Source: UBA1738 sp045538755 (GTDB lineage Bacteria; Bacillota; Clostridia; UBA1381). Taken from it: a stretch of DNA of 64,000 bases. The translations under genes and the position numbers were made by a program. Shown here piece after piece: positions 57,768 to 64,000 of the stretch. The stretch covers positions 124,001 to 188,000 of the forward strand of contig JAZQEC010000041.1 of assembly GCA_045538755.1 (NCBI GenBank). Reading direction: 5' to 3'. The notes below the pieces were generated by a model. That model saw only the letters and a program-made list of their open reading frames with translations. It made no database searches and was not told the origin of the DNA. The stretch's first letter is position 1; each line of letters opens with the position of its first letter.

Positions 57768-59711
57768 ATGGAATTTTTAAAAAACAGTGAAAGAATATCA
57801 TTTCTCTATGGAGGAGAAGACGTTTTTTTAAACAAATTTGAAAAAAGAATAGAGGAAAAAGGGAATGAGCTTGTTACCGAATATCTCTTTGAGGACGGCT
57901 TAAAGGTGACCAATATAGCAAAAAAGCACCCTGAATATGATGCATACGAATGGGTAAACTATTTCGAAAATACCGGCGACAAAAATACAAAGCTTATCTC
58001 TGAGCTTTGGGATTCTGACTGCGATGTAAAAATTGGTCCTGCTGATAAATACGAATGGGTAGCAGACATAAAAGATATTGATTACCTTACAAAGATATAT
58101 AACCCAAGAGGCTCAGATAATTCTGCAGAGGATTTTTCGACAGACATAAGATATATGTTTGAAAATGAGTATCAGAATGCAATCCACCTTGACTTGAAAA
58201 AGTGTTTTGCTACAGAGGACGGACGTTCAAGTTCCGGAAAATCAGCGCCATTTTTCAATATCCACAATAAAGGTCAGGGAGTTATTATTTCAATAGGCTG
58301 GACGGGACAATGGAAATGTGAATTTTTGCGAAAAGAGGATGCAATAAATATCAAGACCGGAATTAAGAATACAGAATTTGTGCTTTATCCGGGTGAAAAA
58401 TTTCGTACATCCTCAGTTGCTGTTATGACATATAAGGGAGATTTCTATGATTCACAAAACAAGTGGAGACGATTTTTAAGAAATGAAATCATACCAATTA
58501 AGAGATGTAAGGATGTTCCGTTTTGTTCAAGTGTATGGGGCGGAATGGAATCGAAACTTGTACTTGAAAAAATTGACAGTATAAACAAATTTGAAATTCC
58601 TGTTGAATATATCTGGATGGACGCAGGCTGGTATGGAGCAAAGACAAAGCCTACTCCTGATGCATTTGAAGGGGATTGGCCTGAGTATACAGGCGACTGG
58701 AGAATAAGCTCTATAATTCACCCGAATGGTATGACAGATATCGCTCAAAAAATAAAAGAGAGTAATAAAAAGTTCCTTTTGTGGTTTGAGCCGGAGCGTG
58801 TGAAAAAGCAGATGCCAATCGCAAAAGAACATCCTGAATATTTTATGAAAACTGAAGATGACGGAAGTCTTCTTTTGAATCTGGCTATTCCTGAGGCTTT
58901 TGATTATTGCCTTAAAACGATTTCAGATATGATAGAAAAACTTGATATTAAATGCTACCGTCAAGATTTTAACTTCGACCCTCAGGAAATTTGGCGCAAT
59001 GAGGATACGGAAAACAGATGCGGAATTAGTGAAATAAAGCATATTAACGGATTGTATAAGTTCTGGGACACACTTTTAGAAAAGTTCCCTGGGCTTATAA
59101 TTGATAACTGTGCCGGCGGCGGAAGACGTATCGACTTTGAGACTATTAAAAGGACTGTACCACTGTGGAGAAGCGATGCAGTGTGCCCCAATAATTATGC
59201 TCCTGAAATTGCGCAGATGCATAATATGAATTGCTCTCTTTGGATACCATATTCAGGTTCAAACACGGGAACAATAAATGAAAATTATAACTTTAGAAGC
59301 TCATATGCACCGGGCCTTACAAGCGGATGCACTGCAAGAGAAAACTTGGATGATAAAGTGATGGCTTGGCAGAAGGAACGTGCTGATGAGTACTTAAAGG
59401 TTCGCAGCTACTTTGATGGAGACATCTATCATTTGACCAGACCGTCAAGAGATTTGACAGTATGGACAGGAGTTCAATGGAACAGACCTGAGGAAAATGA
59501 TGGTATGGTACAGGTATTTAAGCACAAGGAAAGCCCGTACAGTACTGCAAACTTTAAGCTAAAGGGAATTGATGCCGATAAATCTTACTTATTTACTGAT
59601 GTTGACGGCGGTGAATGTGAAGTAAGCGGAAAAGATATTATCGAAAAGGGATTTTCAGTGGTAATAGCGGAAAATCAGGCAGCAAAAATATATTTCTATA
59701 AGCAGTTATAA
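57768..59711 (+). CDS. Alpha-galactosidase (glycoside hydrolase family 36)
   Basis: A 647-aa GH36 enzyme that removes alpha-galactosyl residues from raffinose-type oligosaccharides or galactomannan. An N-terminal beta domain (about 1-230) precedes the TIM barrel with YIWMDAGWYG, FLLWFEPERVKKQM, the nucleophile region CYRQDFNFDPQ and IDNCAGGGRRIDFE, then WRSDAVCPNNY with the probable acid/base Asp. No signal peptide, so cytoplasmic. The ATG at 57768 is 7 bases after AAAAGGAG; the longer frame overlaps the EamA gene. Confidence 0.9.
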   Translation: MEFLKNSERISFLYGGEDVFLNKFEKRIEEKGNELVTEYLFEDGLKVTNIAKKHPEYDAYEWVNYFENTGDKNTKLISELWDSDCDVKIGPADKYEWVADIKDIDYLTKIYNPRGSDNSAEDFSTDIRYMFENEYQNAIHLDLKKCFATEDGRSSSGKSAPFFNIHNKGQGVIISIGWTGQWKCEFLRKEDAINIKTGIKNTEFVLYPGEKFRTSSVAVMTYKGDFYDSQNKWRRFLRNEIIPIKRCKDVPFCSSVWGGMESKLVLEKIDSINKFEIPVEYIWMDAGWYGAKTKPTPDAFEGDWPEYTGDWRISSIIHPNGMTDIAQKIKESNKKFLLWFEPERVKKQMPIAKEHPEYFMKTEDDGSLLLNLAIPEAFDYCLKTISDMIEKLDIKCYRQDFNFDPQEIWRNEDTENRCGISEIKHINGLYKFWDTLLEKFPGLIIDNCAGGGRRIDFETIKRTVPLWRSDAVCPNNYAPEIAQMHNMNCSLWIPYSGSNTGTINENYNFRSSYAPGLTSGCTARENLDDKVMAWQKERADEYLKVRSYFDGDIYHLTRPSRDLTVWTGVQWNRPEENDGMVQVFKHKESPYSTANFKLKGIDADKSYLFTDVDGGECEVSGKDIIEKGFSVVIAENQAAKIYFYKQL

Positions 59712-59714
59712 TGA

Positions 59715-59747
59715 ATATCCACGTGCTATGCACGTGGATATTTGTTT
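59715..59747 (+). terminator. Terminator after alpha-galactosidase
   Basis: Perfect 11-bp stem ATATCCACGTG (59715-59725) with CACGTGGATAT (59731-59741), loop CTATG, then TTGTTT. Confidence 0.8.
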
Positions 59748-59789
59748 ATATATAATCTGTAAAAAGTTTAAACAATTTTACAAAATTGC

Positions 59790-59819
59790 TTGACAAACTA
59801 TGGCAAAGTGTGCTATAAT
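59790..59819 (+). promoter_or_regulatory. Promoter of tRNA-Arg(ACG)
   Basis: TTGACA (59790-59795), 18-base spacer, TATAAT (59814-59819), 22 bases before the tRNA. Confidence 0.8.
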
Positions 59820-59841
59820 ATTTGATGTTGTTAATTGATAT

Positions 59842-59918
59842 GCGCCGGTAGCTCAGTTGGATAGAGTGTTTGGCTACGAACCAAAAGGTCGGGGGTTCGA
59901 ATCCCTTCCGGCGTACCA
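59842..59918 (+). tRNA. tRNA-Arg, anticodon ACG
   Basis: 77 bases with encoded CCA. Acceptor GCGCCGG pairs CCGGCGT, D arm AGCTCAGTTGGATAGAG, anticodon arm TTTGG-CTACGAA-CCAAA (anticodon ACG, read as inosine for CGN codons), T arm GGGGG-TTCGAAT-CCC. Strong promoter and terminator. Confidence 0.95.
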
Positions 59919-59919
59919 T

Positions 59920-59955
59920 AAAAATAACACCTGCTTTTTTGCAGGTGTTATTTTT
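59920..59955 (+). terminator. Intrinsic terminator of tRNA-Arg(ACG)
   Basis: 15-bp stem AAAAATAACACCTGC (59920-59934) with GCAGGTGTTATTTTT (59941-59955), loop of six T. Confidence 0.9.
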
Positions 59956-59969
59956 ATTTTATACTTTGA

Positions 59970-60125
59970 ATGGGATGAGAACCCCCGAAGGGGGTTACGT
60001 CGGAGCAGCCGCAAAGGCGCGACAGCCTTTGCGGACTGTGGAGTCTCGAGCACTGCCGAAATGCCGTTAACCGCCCGGGGCGGTCGGCAGGACGGTGGGC
60101 GCAGAGTATCCCTTCCGGCGTACCA
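59970..60125. repeat. GC-rich structured insert ending in a copy of the tRNA-Arg 3' end
   Basis: From about 59970 the DNA becomes strongly GC-rich and full of stems: AACCCCC-GAA-GGGGGTT, CCGCAAAGGC-N6-GCCTTTGCGG, and CTGCCGA...TCGGCAG enclosing CCGCC-CGG-GGCGG. It ends at 60108-60125 with ATCCCTTCCGGCGTACCA, exactly the last 18 bases of the tRNA-Arg gene (59901-59918). A second terminator follows. Looks like a mobile or repeated noncoding unit that targeted the tRNA 3' end. ORFs across it are spurious. Confidence 0.7.
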
Positions 60126-60157
60126 AAAAATAGACTTGCTTTTGCAAGTCTATTTTT
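60126..60157 (+). terminator. Second terminator, after the tRNA 3' end copy
   Basis: Stem AAAAATAGACTTGC (60126-60139) with GCAAGTCTATTTTT (60144-60157). Confidence 0.85.
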
Positions 60158-60160
60158 TAT

Positions 60161-60353
60161 CCATTGCGAAAGCAATGGTATATCATCAACAATGGCAATT
60201 CGCTATTGTTGTATCTCATCAGTCCGTTAGGACTGCATATCATCACGTGAAGCGTGTATAAAAAGAACTTTCGCAATGATGTGTGGTTTCTTCAAAATTG
60301 ACGATATACATATGCTGAATTGACGCTCCTATGCGCATACTTGCAAATTCAGA
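60161..60353. repeat. Hairpin array D (TATATCATC separators)
   Basis: Hairpins CCATTGC-GAAA-GCAATGG, AACAATGGC-AATT-CGCTATTGTT (one wobble), CAGTCC-GTTA-GGACTG and CACG-TGAAG-CGTG separated by TATATCATC or variants. CATTGCGAAAG (60162-60172), the first hairpin's 5' arm plus loop, is exactly complementary to CTTTCGCAATG (60268-60278). Downstream DNA to 60353 (a CTGAATT...AATTCAG stem) may be a worn right half. This array follows a tRNA-Arg, as does array C. Confidence 0.75.
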
Positions 60354-60434
60354 TATAATATGTTATACTTTGTTCATAAAATATTAATTATTTTTAAACA
60401 ATTACAAAACCATATTATTCAGGAGGAACTTAGT

Positions 60435-61877
60435 GTGAAGAATTTTAATTCTATTTCCGAGCAAAATTTCCCCGAGTTTGAGCAAAAATTTATTCTTTTA
60501 GAAAGAAAAGCAAAAAGAAACAAATTAATCTACAGCATTTTCATCCCCATACAGCATATATTAGCAGCTCTTACGGTTTTCTTTTTTGGATATTCTTTGT
60601 TATATGAGTTGTATATTGCGGATTATGCAGCGCTTTATAACGAAACCAAAATACTTGCAATGATTTCCGGTTTTTATCATAAAGCGTTAGAATTTTTCCT
60701 ACAATATAAAATCCCTAACATTCTATCAATTCTTTTGTTTGTGGTTGCAGGCTTCCTGCTAATTTTAATTGCAAAGGCGATTATATCTATAATTGCAAGC
60801 TTTATTTACATCAAAAAAGCAGAACCTTTAAAAGAATCAAGCACTGAGAAAAAATGTAGAGATATTTTGAATCGATGTGATAAAATTCACATTCATCCTA
60901 CTATAAATTCTGTAATTAACTTTATGTCCGCCTTGGGCTTCATTATCGGTGGGCTTTTTGCAGTCTTTACAATTTGGGTAGGATTTCACACACCGAAGGA
61001 AGAGGTTGTTATTCAAACCATTTTTGGTGTAATTATTGTCGCAATACTTTGCGTTGTAATTTTAGCATATTTATTCCACATTTTATTGGCCATTTCCCAT
61101 TTTACTGACTCTACCACTTCTAAAAAAATAGAAGCTGAAAAGCTACTTCAAAATTACATAAACAAGTGTGAAGAAGAAAGAAAAGCTGAAGAAGAGCGTA
61201 AAAAAGAAGAGGAAAGAAAACGCAGGGAGGCAGAAGCGAAAAAAGAAAGAGAAGCCAAAAAGCGCCAGCAGCTAAAGGAAAATCTTAAAAAGGCTGATGA
61301 AATGTTTAAAGATTTGCAAGAGGATGACAAGGCTGATATCCAAAAATTAACCGAAATTGCTGCTTTAGGTCACCAAGAGGCAACACTTTTATTATCTTCC
61401 CTTTGCTTTAACGAATCTAACTCTGACCTTAGAACCGAAAAAGAGCAAAAAGGCTTCTTAGAAACAATGCACTCTTCTCTTACTATTTTAGATTATTATG
61501 ATAATCACTCTCCCGAAACCAAGCTGCTTTATATCATTTCTTCCATACGCTTATGTAAGTTTGAAGAATTTGCAACAGTTAGAAAAGCACTTGACGATTT
61601 AAGAAAAATTAAAGGTAAACTTCCTGAGGAATACTGTGAAGTATGCGATATGACAATAAAGGTTTTAGTGGATCTTGTTAATGAATTTGAAAAACCAAAA
61701 ACTAAGTATAAGTCAAAGCCCACATCTACTTGGACCCCAAAAACAGAAGAACCCCTAGACTTAGAGCCTGTTATTTGGTATGATTTTAGAACAGGTGAAA
61801 AATTATATAGAAACAAAAAAACTGGTCAAATTGTTAATGCTAAAGGCGAAGAAGTTTCAAGCGCTTGGTGGGAATAA
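60435..61877 (+). CDS. Multi-pass membrane protein with charged coiled coil, unknown function
   Basis: A 480-aa protein not recognised. It has about four membrane helices (residues ~40-60, 95-125, 165-185, 195-225), then a highly charged coil (~250-295, many EERKKEEERKRRE-type repeats), a helical repeat-like domain (~300-430, possibly Sel1/TPR-like: LTEIAALGHQEATLLLSSLC), and a C-terminal motif YDFRTGEKLYRNKKTGQIVN ending SSAWWE. The start is GTG at 60435, 6 bases after AGGAGGAA. Lies between arrays D and E. Membrane scaffold or stress function possible; no evidence. Confidence 0.65.
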   Translation: MKNFNSISEQNFPEFEQKFILLERKAKRNKLIYSIFIPIQHILAALTVFFFGYSLLYELYIADYAALYNETKILAMISGFYHKALEFFLQYKIPNILSILLFVVAGFLLILIAKAIISIIASFIYIKKAEPLKESSTEKKCRDILNRCDKIHIHPTINSVINFMSALGFIIGGLFAVFTIWVGFHTPKEEVVIQTIFGVIIVAILCVVILAYLFHILLAISHFTDSTTSKKIEAEKLLQNYINKCEEERKAEEERKKEEERKRREAEAKKEREAKKRQQLKENLKKADEMFKDLQEDDKADIQKLTEIAALGHQEATLLLSSLCFNESNSDLRTEKEQKGFLETMHSSLTILDYYDNHSPETKLLYIISSIRLCKFEEFATVRKALDDLRKIKGKLPEEYCEVCDMTIKVLVDLVNEFEKPKTKYKSKPTSTWTPKTEEPLDLEPVIWYDFRTGEKLYRNKKTGQIVNAKGEEVSSAWWE

Positions 61878-61902
61878 ATTAAGATAGATTGTCTTATTTT
61901 TA

Positions 61903-62092
61903 TCCAAGCCGAAGGCTTGGTATGTAATCCGCGTTAGCGGAATGTAATCAGTTTGCTTTACAAACTGTATGTCATCAAGGCGTTAGCCTTGTATATTCTT
62001 TCTTCGGCTTGATTACATACGCAACTATCGTTGCGATTACATACAATGCTTCGCATTGATTACATTCACACCTGCGGTGTGATTTAATCTGT
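61903..62092. repeat. Hairpin array E (TATGTAATC / GATTACATA separators)
   Basis: The clearest array. Left half: CCAAGCC-GAA-GGCTTGG, CCGC-GTTA-GCGG, CAGTTTG-CTTTA-CAAACTG and CAAGGC-GTTA-GCCTTG separated by TATGTAATC or variants. Centre: CTTCGGCTTG (62002-62011) is the exact inverse of CAAGCCGAAG (61905-61914), the arm and loop of hairpin one. Right half: separators invert to GATTACATA between CGCAAC-TATC-GTTGCG, CAATGC-TTC-GCATTG and CACACC-TGC-GGTGTG. It thus folds as a long bulged stem with hairpins on both sides. Confidence 0.85.
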
Positions 62093-62155
62093 AACCGTCC
62101 AATCCCATAGACCAGGTATTCAAACAATTTTAAATTTGGACTAAATAATAATTAT

Positions 62156-62196
62156 AGCCCCCGGCTTGTGCTGAACACAGTCGGGGGCTGTTTTTT
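62156..62196. terminator. Strong stem-loop downstream of the papain-like gene
   Basis: AGCCCCCGGCT (62156-62166) with AGTCGGGGGCT (62179-62189, one G-T), then GTTTTTT on the plus strand. T residues are sparse on the minus side, so it mainly stops rightward transcription, though it lies at the end of a leftward gene. Confidence 0.75.
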
Positions 62197-62202
62197 ACTA
62201 TA

Positions 62203-63054
62203 TTACTTCCAAAGCTCGTTAGGGTCTATGCCATAAACCTGCACCAGCTCTAATTCCGGCGAGTTTGCAATATCCTTAGGCCATACAAATGCGCCGCCAT
62301 TTGAATCTAAATCTATTCCAAATTGCTTGTAAGCATACCACACCAGGTGACTGCACTGAGTGGTTTTGATTTCCTCGCCACCGGACACACCTGCCAAAAG
62401 GGAATATTTAAGACCGGTTAAATTATCTTTGGTATACTCGGCGACCTTGCTCCTTGTATCTCTTTCGGCCCTTGGCCTAAGCACCATAAAGCCGGGGCGG
62501 CAGGAAAGCTCTGTAGTATCCTCAAGGCCGCTTTCACTTCCGTACCCGCTAGCGTTTATTATTCTTCCATTATCGGCATCTACCACCAGCGCTGCATGTC
62601 CCGACCGGAAATATGAAATATGGGAGTTGGGACTTATAATAATGTCTCCGTCTTCCAGGCCTGCAAGGGGTATGGATACATCAAGCCTGTCACTGCAGGT
62701 AAAGGGGGCAAAGGGCTCGTTTATCCAGCCGTGTACAGTGAAAAATTCCTCTTGAATTTTAAGAATTCTTTCTTCCTTGCTCTCAGCCAGAAGCCCGTCT
62801 ATACCCACCTTTGTAAGCCCGGTCTGGGCATATAAAACCCGGTAATCATCACTGCTTAAAGTATCCTTTTTAAGTATTTTAGAAATATCTACCTTTGGAT
62901 AATTGGGAGTCCAGGCGCCTGACTTGTGGTTGGCGTAAACACCGCTTTGAAGCACCAGCGACAGTATTAAAAGCACAGCCAGGGAGATGAAAAATATTTG
63001 TTTTTTTCTTTTGCCTTTGCCACTGATTTTATCTTTTCTTCCCCATAGCTTCAT
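62203..63054 (-). CDS. YiiX/NlpC-P60-like papain-fold exported protein
   Basis: A 283-aa protein with a basic N terminus and one membrane anchor (about 20-40). The C-terminal domain has a permuted papain-like arrangement: GDIIISPNSHISYF, the His in FRSGHAALVVDADNGRIINA, and the Cys in TTQCSHLVWYAYKQFGIDLD. This suits the YiiX/YaeF-like group of amidases or peptidases acting in the envelope. An extra N-terminal region (about 50-125) is unassigned. The gene is clearly more GC-rich than those before 62 kb. Confidence 0.75.
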   Translation of the reverse strand: MKLWGRKDKISGKGKRKKQIFFISLAVLLILSLVLQSGVYANHKSGAWTPNYPKVDISKILKKDTLSSDDYRVLYAQTGLTKVGIDGLLAESKEERILKIQEEFFTVHGWINEPFAPFTCSDRLDVSIPLAGLEDGDIIISPNSHISYFRSGHAALVVDADNGRIINASGYGSESGLEDTTELSCRPGFMVLRPRAERDTRSKVAEYTKDNLTGLKYSLLAGVSGGEEIKTTQCSHLVWYAYKQFGIDLDSNGGAFVWPKDIANSPELELVQVYGIDPNELWK

Positions 63055-63202
63055 ATTATTTCACCGCCTAACAAGTGATATTTTAACATAAACAAAAAGC
63101 ATTTACAACCTTTGCGCAGGTCGTTTAAAATTTGTTTAAAAAATAAACTTTATCTATATTCTGTTTTACATTAAATTAACAATAATTTAACCTATTTTTT
63201 TC

Positions 63203-63231
63203 TTGATAAATAGCTGTATATAGTGTATAAT
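63203..63231 (+). promoter_or_regulatory. Promoter of the ATP synthase operon
   Basis: TTGATA (63203-63208), 17-base spacer, TATAAT (63226-63231), 76 bases before the atpI-like gene. Confidence 0.75.
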
Positions 63232-63307
63232 GTACGTTGATGTAGTATTCGGCTATTATCCGGTAATAAAAACGGAATAAACCGTAAAAATAAAAAGGGG
63301 ATATTTT

Positions 63308-63688
63308 ATGAAGCTCGACCCCACAGTTAAAAAAGAAACAGTTTATATTGCCTTTTGGGTGGTTGTTTTCAGTGTTTTTACCCAGGCGGTTTTTCTGGTT
63401 ATAGGAAAATGGGATTATACTGTTTTGCTGGGTAATCTGCTAAGCGGGATTGCCGCAATATCCAACTTTTTGCTAATGGGAATAACGGTGCAAAAGGCAG
63501 TTTTAAAGGAAGAAAAGGAGGCTAAAAGCCTTATAAAGCTTTCTCAGACCCTTCGCTCCTTTTTTCTGCTGGCAGTAGCAGTTATAGGTCTTACAATACC
63601 GGTTTTCAGCATATGGACTGTGCTTATTCCTTTGCTTTTTCCCCGCATTGCCATAGCCTTAAGACCGATATTTATGAAAAACAGATAA
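63308..63688 (+). CDS. AtpI-like protein of the F-type ATP synthase operon
   Basis: A 126-aa, four-helix membrane protein (VYIAFWVVVFSVFTQAVFLV, LLGNLLSGIAAISNFLLMGI, then two more helices) typical of the AtpI/UncI genes ahead of atpB in Clostridia, thought to aid c-ring assembly. RTLR-type middle segment and PRIAIALRPIFMKNR end match the clostridial form. An AAAAGGGG-type site precedes the ATG. atpB follows 19 bases later. Confidence 0.8.
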   Translation: MKLDPTVKKETVYIAFWVVVFSVFTQAVFLVIGKWDYTVLLGNLLSGIAAISNFLLMGITVQKAVLKEEKEAKSLIKLSQTLRSFFLLAVAVIGLTIPVFSIWTVLIPLLFPRIAIALRPIFMKNR

Positions 63689-63707
63689 TTAAAGGGAGGA
63701 ATTTAAA

Positions 63708-64000
63708 ATGGAAGAAAAACGCCGTAGCGGTGGCGTGTTTCTGGATGTATTGCTTTTGGCGCTTATAATGCTCCCTATTGCATTTTGTATCGTTCTGCAA
63801 ATCCTTACCAAACCGGAAACGGCAGGAATTACGGTTGAGGGGGCGCGGATTTATTTCACAATAAATATGCCCATTCAACCGCTTCATATTACAGAATCCC
63901 AGGTAAATTCCTGGGCGGTGCTGCTTTCAATATTCTTCCTTTGCCTTTACCTTACAAGGAATTTGAAGGTTAGAAACCCCTCTAAGCGCCAGCACCTTGC
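63708..64000 (+). CDS. atpB: F0F1 ATP synthase subunit A, 3' partial
   Basis: Starts at ATG 63708, 8 bases after AAAGGGAGGA, and runs off the window edge with 97 codons visible. An N-terminal membrane helix (GVFLDVLLLALIMLPIAFCI) is followed by GARIYFTINMPIQPLHITES and QVNSWAVLLSIFFLCLYLTR, the segment characteristic of clostridial subunit a. It forms the proton half-channels with the c ring. The essential Arg helix lies beyond the window. Confidence 0.85.
   Translation, partial: MEEKRRSGGVFLDVLLLALIMLPIAFCIVLQILTKPETAGITVEGARIYFTINMPIQPLHITESQVNSWAVLLSIFFLCLYLTRNLKVRNPSKRQHL

Noticed and set aside
59857..60261. 134-codon plus-strand frame across tRNA-Arg and the GC-rich insert
   Set aside because: It starts inside the tRNA, spans two terminators and a 3'-end duplication, and has no start signals.

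Overview
The window is low-GC Firmicutes DNA, most likely from an endospore-forming, gut-associated member of the Clostridia. The evidence is the AT-rich sequence, strong Shine-Dalgarno sites, frequent TTG/GTG starts, a spoIIP gene, a gerM remnant, a bile salt hydrolase and typical clostridial gene order (rimP-nusA-rnpM-ylxQ-infB-rbfA-nrnA; asp23-fakA-recG-rsmD-coaD; topA-trmFO; proB-proA-proC). I cannot name a genus.

Layout. 1-1.26 kb: 3' part of an LCP cell-wall gene. 1.3-9.9 kb: one long translation/RNA-maturation transcription unit starting from a consensus promoter and a leader hairpin, ending in tRNA U34 modification genes (trmR, trhP), an XRE regulator and two small proteins. 10-21 kb: mixed accessory and metabolic genes (GNAT, CrtO-like acyltransferase plus PAP2, azlCD, ribulokinase, patatin, bile salt hydrolase, aldose epimerase, pnuC, CDP-alcohol transferase, sdpRI) with a decayed alkD. 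21.4-22.4 kb: a lone tyrosine recombinase. 22.6-33 kb: housekeeping (fakA, recG, coaD, tsaE/tsaB, rpiB, apbE, rbgA, lepB, rplS). 33.1-34.2 kb: spoIIP. 34.4-38.2 kb: an accessory cluster of unrecognised genes run by an XRE repressor. 38.2-49.97 kb: carD, tRNA-Arg(CCU), MFS transporter, nitroreductase, rRNA methylase, dprA, topA, trmFO, argS and small proteins. 50-53 kb: proline operon. 53-56.5 kb: gerM-like gene with an in-frame amber, TSCPD protein, DnaQ-like exonuclease and tmRNA with a small inserted cassette behind it. 56.9-59.7 kb: EamA transporter and alpha-galactosidase. 59.8-62.1 kb: tRNA-Arg(ACG), a GC-rich insert, and a coiled-coil membrane protein. 62.2-64 kb: a visibly more GC-rich stretch with a papain-like protein and the start of an ATP synthase operon (atpI-like, atpB).

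The most unusual feature is a family of noncoding hairpin arrays at five places (about 10.03-10.17, 10.78-11.02, 39.17-39.42, 60.16-60.35 and 61.90-62.09 kb). The clearest ones consist of short perfect hairpins separated by a constant word (TCGATAT, AGCTAAAT or TATGTAATC, one per locus). The separators turn into their reverse complement in the second half, and the 5' arm of the first hairpin is repeated, inverted, at the centre. The separator word differs between loci while the architecture is kept. I know of no described class that fits.

Other points for attention are the XRE-controlled cluster at 34.5-38.2 kb with two divergent promoters each carrying an inverted repeat in its spacer, the XRE/small-ORF cassette behind ssrA bounded by a repeat of the tmRNA 3' end, and an 18-bp duplication of the tRNA-Arg 3' end around a GC-rich structured insert.
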